This document shows positions 5,524-6,261 of a DNA stretch of 6,261 bases, piece by piece. The stretch comes from Trueperaceae bacterium (GTDB lineage: Bacteria > Deinococcota > Deinococci > Deinococcales > Trueperaceae): positions 1 through 6,261 of the forward strand of contig SKWV01000201.1 of the NCBI GenBank assembly GCA_007128755.1. The letters are read 5' to 3'. The notes under the pieces were generated by a model. The model had not been told where the DNA came from. It worked only from the letters and a program-made list of their open reading frames with translations, and made no database searches. The position numbers and the translations under genes are program-made. Within the stretch, counting starts at the first letter, position 1; each line of letters opens with the position of its first letter.

Positions 5524-6261
5524 TCAGCGGATGGACGCCATCTGACCTCCTCCCAGCAGCCGCTCGACGGAGCGAGCGGGCTCGAGTGCCGAAGCCACGG
5601 CGCCCATCAGTCCGGCGTCGTCGCCCAGTTCGGCGACGGCCACGTCGACGGGATAACCGGTGGAGCGCGCCACGGAGGCGCGGATGGTGTCGAGATGCGG
5701 CGCGCAGCGCAGGCCGATGCCGCCACCCAGGACGATGCGGTCGGGATCGATGAGCGTGGCGACGAGGGTCAGGGCCCAGTTCAGGTCGCTCATGAACGCC
5801 GCGATCACGGAGGCGCCGGGTTCGCGCCCCTCCTCGGCCTCGAGGAACGCGTCCTCGGGGTTGCCCGAACCGCCAGCGCGTGTGTGACGACGGCGGACGC
5901 CGGCGCCCGAGAGGTGATCCTCGAGCGACGTCGTACCGCCCGGTGGGTAGGCGAGCAGGCCGAGCTCTCCCGCCCGTCCGCCCACGCCATGGTGGATCTC
6001 GCGCGCGATGGCGAGCCCGAACCCGAGCCCGGTGCCGATGCTCACGTACGCGAGGTCGGTGACGGTCGCGCCTGCGCCATCGCGGAGCTCGCCCAGTGTG
6101 GCGGCGTTGACGTCGTTCATGACGCTGAGCGGGCGTGCGACGGCCTCCTCGAGCCGATCGAGGAAGCCCTCGGACTCGAGCGCCGGAAGGTTGGGGGCGA
6201 TGCTGATGCGCCGGTTCGTCCGGTCGACCACGCCTGGCGTGCCGATCGCGACCTCGAGGAC
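5524..6261 (-). CDS. ROK-family protein, probably NagC/XylR-type transcriptional regulator (or sugar kinase); N-terminus outside window
   Basis: The frame is open from the right edge to a TGA at 5526-5524 and gives 245 residues; it continues past the edge, since VLEVAIGTPGVVD (1-13 of the visible part) is a core ROK segment and not a start. Other ROK features: PNLP (23-26), NDVNAATLGE (49-58), the phosphate-binding-like YVSIGTGLGFGLA (72-84), GVGGRAGELG (92-101), SLEDHLSGAG (112-121) and the C-terminal DPDRIVLGGGIG (172-183). The Asp of NDV (Asp50) is kept, but the GEIGH histidine is replaced by Leu102 and the usual Cys-rich zinc motif is absent. This, and its place before a sugar-uptake operon, favour a regulator; a helix-turn-helix would then lie in the missing part. 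A kinase acting on a released sugar is the alternative. The 55-bp gap to the binding-protein gene shows no terminator, so co-transcription is possible. Confidence 0.85.
   Translation of the reverse strand, partial: VLEVAIGTPGVVDRTNRRISIAPNLPALESEGFLDRLEEAVARPLSVMNDVNAATLGELRDGAGATVTDLAYVSIGTGLGFGLAIAREIHHGVGGRAGELGLLAYPPGGTTSLEDHLSGAGVRRRHTRAGGSGNPEDAFLEAEEGREPGASVIAAFMSDLNWALTLVATLIDPDRIVLGGGIGLRCAPHLDTIRASVARSTGYPVDVAVAELGDDAGLMGAVASALEPARSVERLLGGGQMASIR

Noticed and set aside
4302..5753. 483-codon plus-strand open frame opposite the binding protein
   Set aside because: Low-complexity Arg/Val/Glu/Gly composition with no recognisable motif, crossing the gap and the ROK gene; a shadow of real genes on the other strand.
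5860..5900. RHTRAGGSGNP-like stretch in the ROK protein resembling the translation of dispersed palindromic repeats seen in some proteobacteria
   Set aside because: The DNA there is not palindromic, no second copy was seen in the window, and a variable charged linker is expected at this place in ROK proteins.

Overview
The window is high-GC, tightly packed bacterial DNA. It holds the 3' end of one rightward gene (positions 1-270), then six leftward genes that fill the rest up to the right edge. The leftward genes read, in transcription order from right to left: a ROK-family protein (truncated at the right edge), a secreted sugar-binding protein, a COG2159-type amidohydrolase, two CUT1-type sugar ABC permeases, and a cytoplasmic GH100-like (alpha/alpha)6-barrel glycosidase. 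The plus-strand gene is the C-terminal end of a probable SAM-dependent methyltransferase. It meets the glycosidase gene tail to tail, and their stop codons overlap.

Layout. 1-270: methyltransferase tail. 267-1517: glycosidase. 1517-2407: MalG/AraQ-like permease. 2400-3332: MalF/AraP-like permease. 3343-4212: amidohydrolase. 4209-5468: binding protein with a Sec signal peptide. 5469-5523: the only real intergenic gap (55 bp). 5524-6261: ROK protein, open at the edge. The five genes after the gap are joined by overlaps of 1, 4 and 8 nt or a 10-nt spacer, so they almost certainly share one transcript. No RNA gene, insertion sequence, CRISPR array or long repeat was seen.

How the genes may work together (inference). 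The binding protein captures a sugar or glycoside outside the inner membrane and the two permeases import it. The GH100-like enzyme, which has no signal peptide, would cleave it in the cytoplasm. The amidohydrolase would act on the substrate or a breakdown product. The ROK protein would either repress the operon in response to the sugar or, less likely, phosphorylate a released sugar. No ATPase subunit is encoded here, so the permeases would rely on an MsmX/UgpC/MalK-type ATPase encoded elsewhere, as many CUT1 systems do.

Organism. GC is high, the binding protein has a cleavable signal ending Ala-Ser-Ala before Gln and no lipobox cysteine, and Shine-Dalgarno sites are strong. This suggests a diderm, high-GC bacterium. 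The signal style and gene content would suit Deinococcota (for example a Trueperaceae-like lineage), but this is a guess from general appearance. Alphaproteobacteria and other high-GC groups remain possible.

Nothing in the window is a clear new defence or mobile system. The most noteworthy points are the amidohydrolase built into the sugar-transport operon with a GH100-like enzyme, the ROK protein without the family zinc motif, the C-rich/G-poor leader before the binding-protein gene, and the overlapping convergent stop codons.
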